Positions 62,723 through 64,000 of a stretch of DNA of 64,000 bases are shown here, piece by piece. The first letter of the stretch is position 1. Every line of letters starts with the position of its first letter. This stretch comes from Staphylococcus muscae (lineage in GTDB: Bacteria; Bacillota; Bacilli; Staphylococcales; Staphylococcaceae), in the NCBI RefSeq assembly GCF_003019275.1, contig NZ_CP027848.1:372001-436000 (forward strand), given 5' to 3'. The notes beneath the pieces were generated by a model that saw nothing but the letters and a program-made list of their open reading frames with translations, made no database searches and was not told the DNA's origin. A program made the position numbers and the translations under genes.

Positions 62723-63444
62723 TGGCGTACCAAACACTCAGTGCTTTTTATGATCAATTGACAGACGATCAACCTTATCATCGTTGGCAAGAAATTGTCC
62801 AGCATTTTTTACCTAAATCTCATGTGTCATCTATATTAGATTTAGGATGTGGCACCGGAACTTTAACGACTACATTTCTAAATTTTTCTGATGAAGTCAT
62901 CGGAATGGATTTAAGTGAAGAAATGGTAGCATTTGCACAACAAAAAAATGACAAAATAACATGGAAAGTCGGGGACATGTCTGATTTTCAACTGTCAAAA
63001 CGTTTTGATGCTATTACGATATTATGTGATTCGTTAAATTACTTGGCAGATGAAGAAGATGTACTTGCTACGTTTAACCATGTACATCAACATTTAAAAA
63101 ATGATGGCGTGTTGATTTTTGACGTTCATACAACATATAAAATGGAGACACAATTTAACGGTGCGACTTATTTAGACGACCGAGAAAATTTAACACTCGT
63201 TTGGCAAACAGAACCAGGCGAATTACCCCATAGTGTGTGGCATGATTTAGTATTTTTCGTTCGAGAAGATAACGGACGATATGTACGCCATGATGAAACA
63301 CAATTTCAGAGAACACTAGATAAAGCAATCTATCAAAGTATGTTAGAGTCGATTGGTTTTAAAAATATTACAACATTTTATGACTTTGATCTTACATGTG
63401 ATGACCCTAAAAGTGACAGATTATTTTTTGTTGCTTCCAAATAA
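62722..63444 (+). CDS. SAM-dependent methyltransferase (YqeM-like)
   Basis: A 240-residue class I methyltransferase with motif I ILDLGCGTGTLT, acidic loop GMDLSEEMV and ITILCDSLNYL. It is the YqeM-type gene that follows rsfS in Bacillales. The substrate is unknown. It starts at the rsfS stop (overlap of one base) and is followed by a hairpin that includes the comEA ribosome-binding site. Confidence 0.88.
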   Translation: MAYQTLSAFYDQLTDDQPYHRWQEIVQHFLPKSHVSSILDLGCGTGTLTTTFLNFSDEVIGMDLSEEMVAFAQQKNDKITWKVGDMSDFQLSKRFDAITILCDSLNYLADEEDVLATFNHVHQHLKNDGVLIFDVHTTYKMETQFNGATYLDDRENLTLVWQTEPGELPHSVWHDLVFFVREDNGRYVRHDETQFQRTLDKAIYQSMLESIGFKNITTFYDFDLTCDDPKSDRLFFVASK

Positions 63445-63456
63445 TAAAAGTAAAAT

Positions 63457-63490
63457 CCCTCCTTTGAGCATGTATATCATCAAAGGAGGG
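63457..63490 (+). promoter_or_regulatory. Hairpin sequestering the comEA ribosome-binding site
   Basis: CCCTCCTTTGA (63457-63467) and TCAAAGGAGGG (63480-63490) form a perfect 11-bp stem with a 12-nt loop. The 3' arm is the Shine-Dalgarno sequence, 6 nt before the comEA ATG. Only TTTC follows, so it is a poor terminator and more likely a translation block. Confidence 0.7.
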
Positions 63491-63496
63491 TTTCTC

Positions 63497-64000
63497 ATGT
63501 CATTTTTATCACAATTACAAGCATGGTATCTTAAAAATCGCTTACTTGCAACAATCAGTGGAATCGTATTGATAGGTTTATTTGTTGCACTTATTCAATT
63601 TGTGCCCACTGAAACAGAACAAGCATCGAGTCCATTACCTATACAACAAAATCCATCGCTAGAGGCGACAACATCAATGACTAAAAATGATAAGATACAA
63701 AGCAGTCAACAACAACCTGTCCCAATTGTTGTCGATATTAAAGGCGCTGTTAAGCAACCGAATACTTATCAGATGATGTCAGATGATCGTATAAAACAAT
63801 TACTTGATAAAGCTGGTATTTTGCCGAACTCAGATTTATCCCAAATCAATCTCGCTGAAAAACTGACTGATCAAAAGATGATATATATCCCTAAAAAGGG
63901 GGAACAACCTAAAAATGTTGTTACATCTAATGGTGTGTCTTCATCAACTGAAAAGCAACCAGTGAATTTAAACACCGCACAACTAAGTGATTTAACAAAT
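63497..64000 (+). CDS. comEA: Competence protein ComEA, N-terminal part
   Basis: ComEA is the membrane-anchored DNA receptor for transformation. The open frame from ATG 63497 runs 168 codons to the window end without a stop. It has one N-terminal membrane helix (about 18-37), a Gln/Ser/Thr-rich spacer and an SLBB domain (VVDIKGAVKQPNTY to IPKKGEQ). The start of the helix-hairpin-helix domain (VNLNTAQLSDLTN) is at the edge. Translation may be limited by the hairpin just upstream. Confidence 0.9.
   Translation, partial: MSFLSQLQAWYLKNRLLATISGIVLIGLFVALIQFVPTETEQASSPLPIQQNPSLEATTSMTKNDKIQSSQQQPVPIVVDIKGAVKQPNTYQMMSDDRIKQLLDKAGILPNSDLSQINLAEKLTDQKMIYIPKKGEQPKNVVTSNGVSSSTEKQPVNLNTAQLSDLTN

Overview
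The window is chromosomal DNA of a low-GC Firmicute, almost certainly a Staphylococcus other than S. aureus. Gene order (obg-ruvAB-queA-tgt-yajC-secDF-recJ-apt-rel-dtd-lytH-hisS-aspS, then cymR-nifS-mnmA-recD2-alaS, then trmR-trhP-udk-greA and yqeH-aroE-nadD-comEA) and the protein sequences follow the staphylococcal core genome closely. The genus call rests on recognising families by eye. The species is not settled; the Sau3AI-like restriction system and added transport genes would fit an animal-associated coagulase-positive group, but that is only a suggestion. Nearly all genes are on the + strand; rarA and a luciferase-like oxidoreductase are on the - strand. No rRNA, tRNA, CRISPR array or intact insertion sequence was seen.

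Layout. 1-17.3 kb is housekeeping: the Obg tail, RuvAB resolvase, the queuosine genes queA and tgt, protein export (yajC, secDF), recJ, apt, the (p)ppGpp synthase Rel, dtd, the cell-wall amidase lytH, and hisS-aspS behind a T-box leader. A 6S RNA gene follows aspS. 17.6-29.1 kb is an accessory block between the 6S RNA and tcdA. It has an HxlR regulator, two Rossmann oxidoreductases, a TetR-controlled thioredoxin/AhpD redox cluster, and an Opp-type peptide ABC transporter (A-D-F-B-C order). 29.2-38.7 kb returns to core genes (tcdA, rarA, cymR, nifS, mnmA) interrupted by csbD with a SigB-like promoter, a Sau3AI-type GATC restriction-modification pair and an LLM oxidoreductase.

38.8-50.4 kb holds a TPR protein, recD2, alaS behind a second T-box, ireB-ruvX-yrzB, then the tRNA wobble-uridine genes trmR-trhP1-trhP2 with udk and greA. 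50.4-51.9 kb is a decayed intergenic stretch with a membrane-protein pseudogene and dispersed repeats. 52-57.5 kb is a 5-oxoprolinase operon (pxpB, pxpC, BCCP, biotin carboxylase, pxpA and an Nramp-fold transporter). 57.7-64 kb is mtnN and the yqeG-yqeH-aroE-yhbY-nadD-yqeK-rsfS-yqeM cluster, ending inside comEA.

The most notable unit is at 19.8-23.2 kb. A single-cysteine TetR regulator, a second thioredoxin reductase, a fused double AhpD, a WCPPC thioredoxin and a CxxC thioredoxin-like protein are tied together by four copies of a 16-bp operator. Three of the four sit at the predicted +1 of a promoter. This looks like a self-contained, self-regulated NADPH-driven disulfide or peroxide/electrophile defence module.
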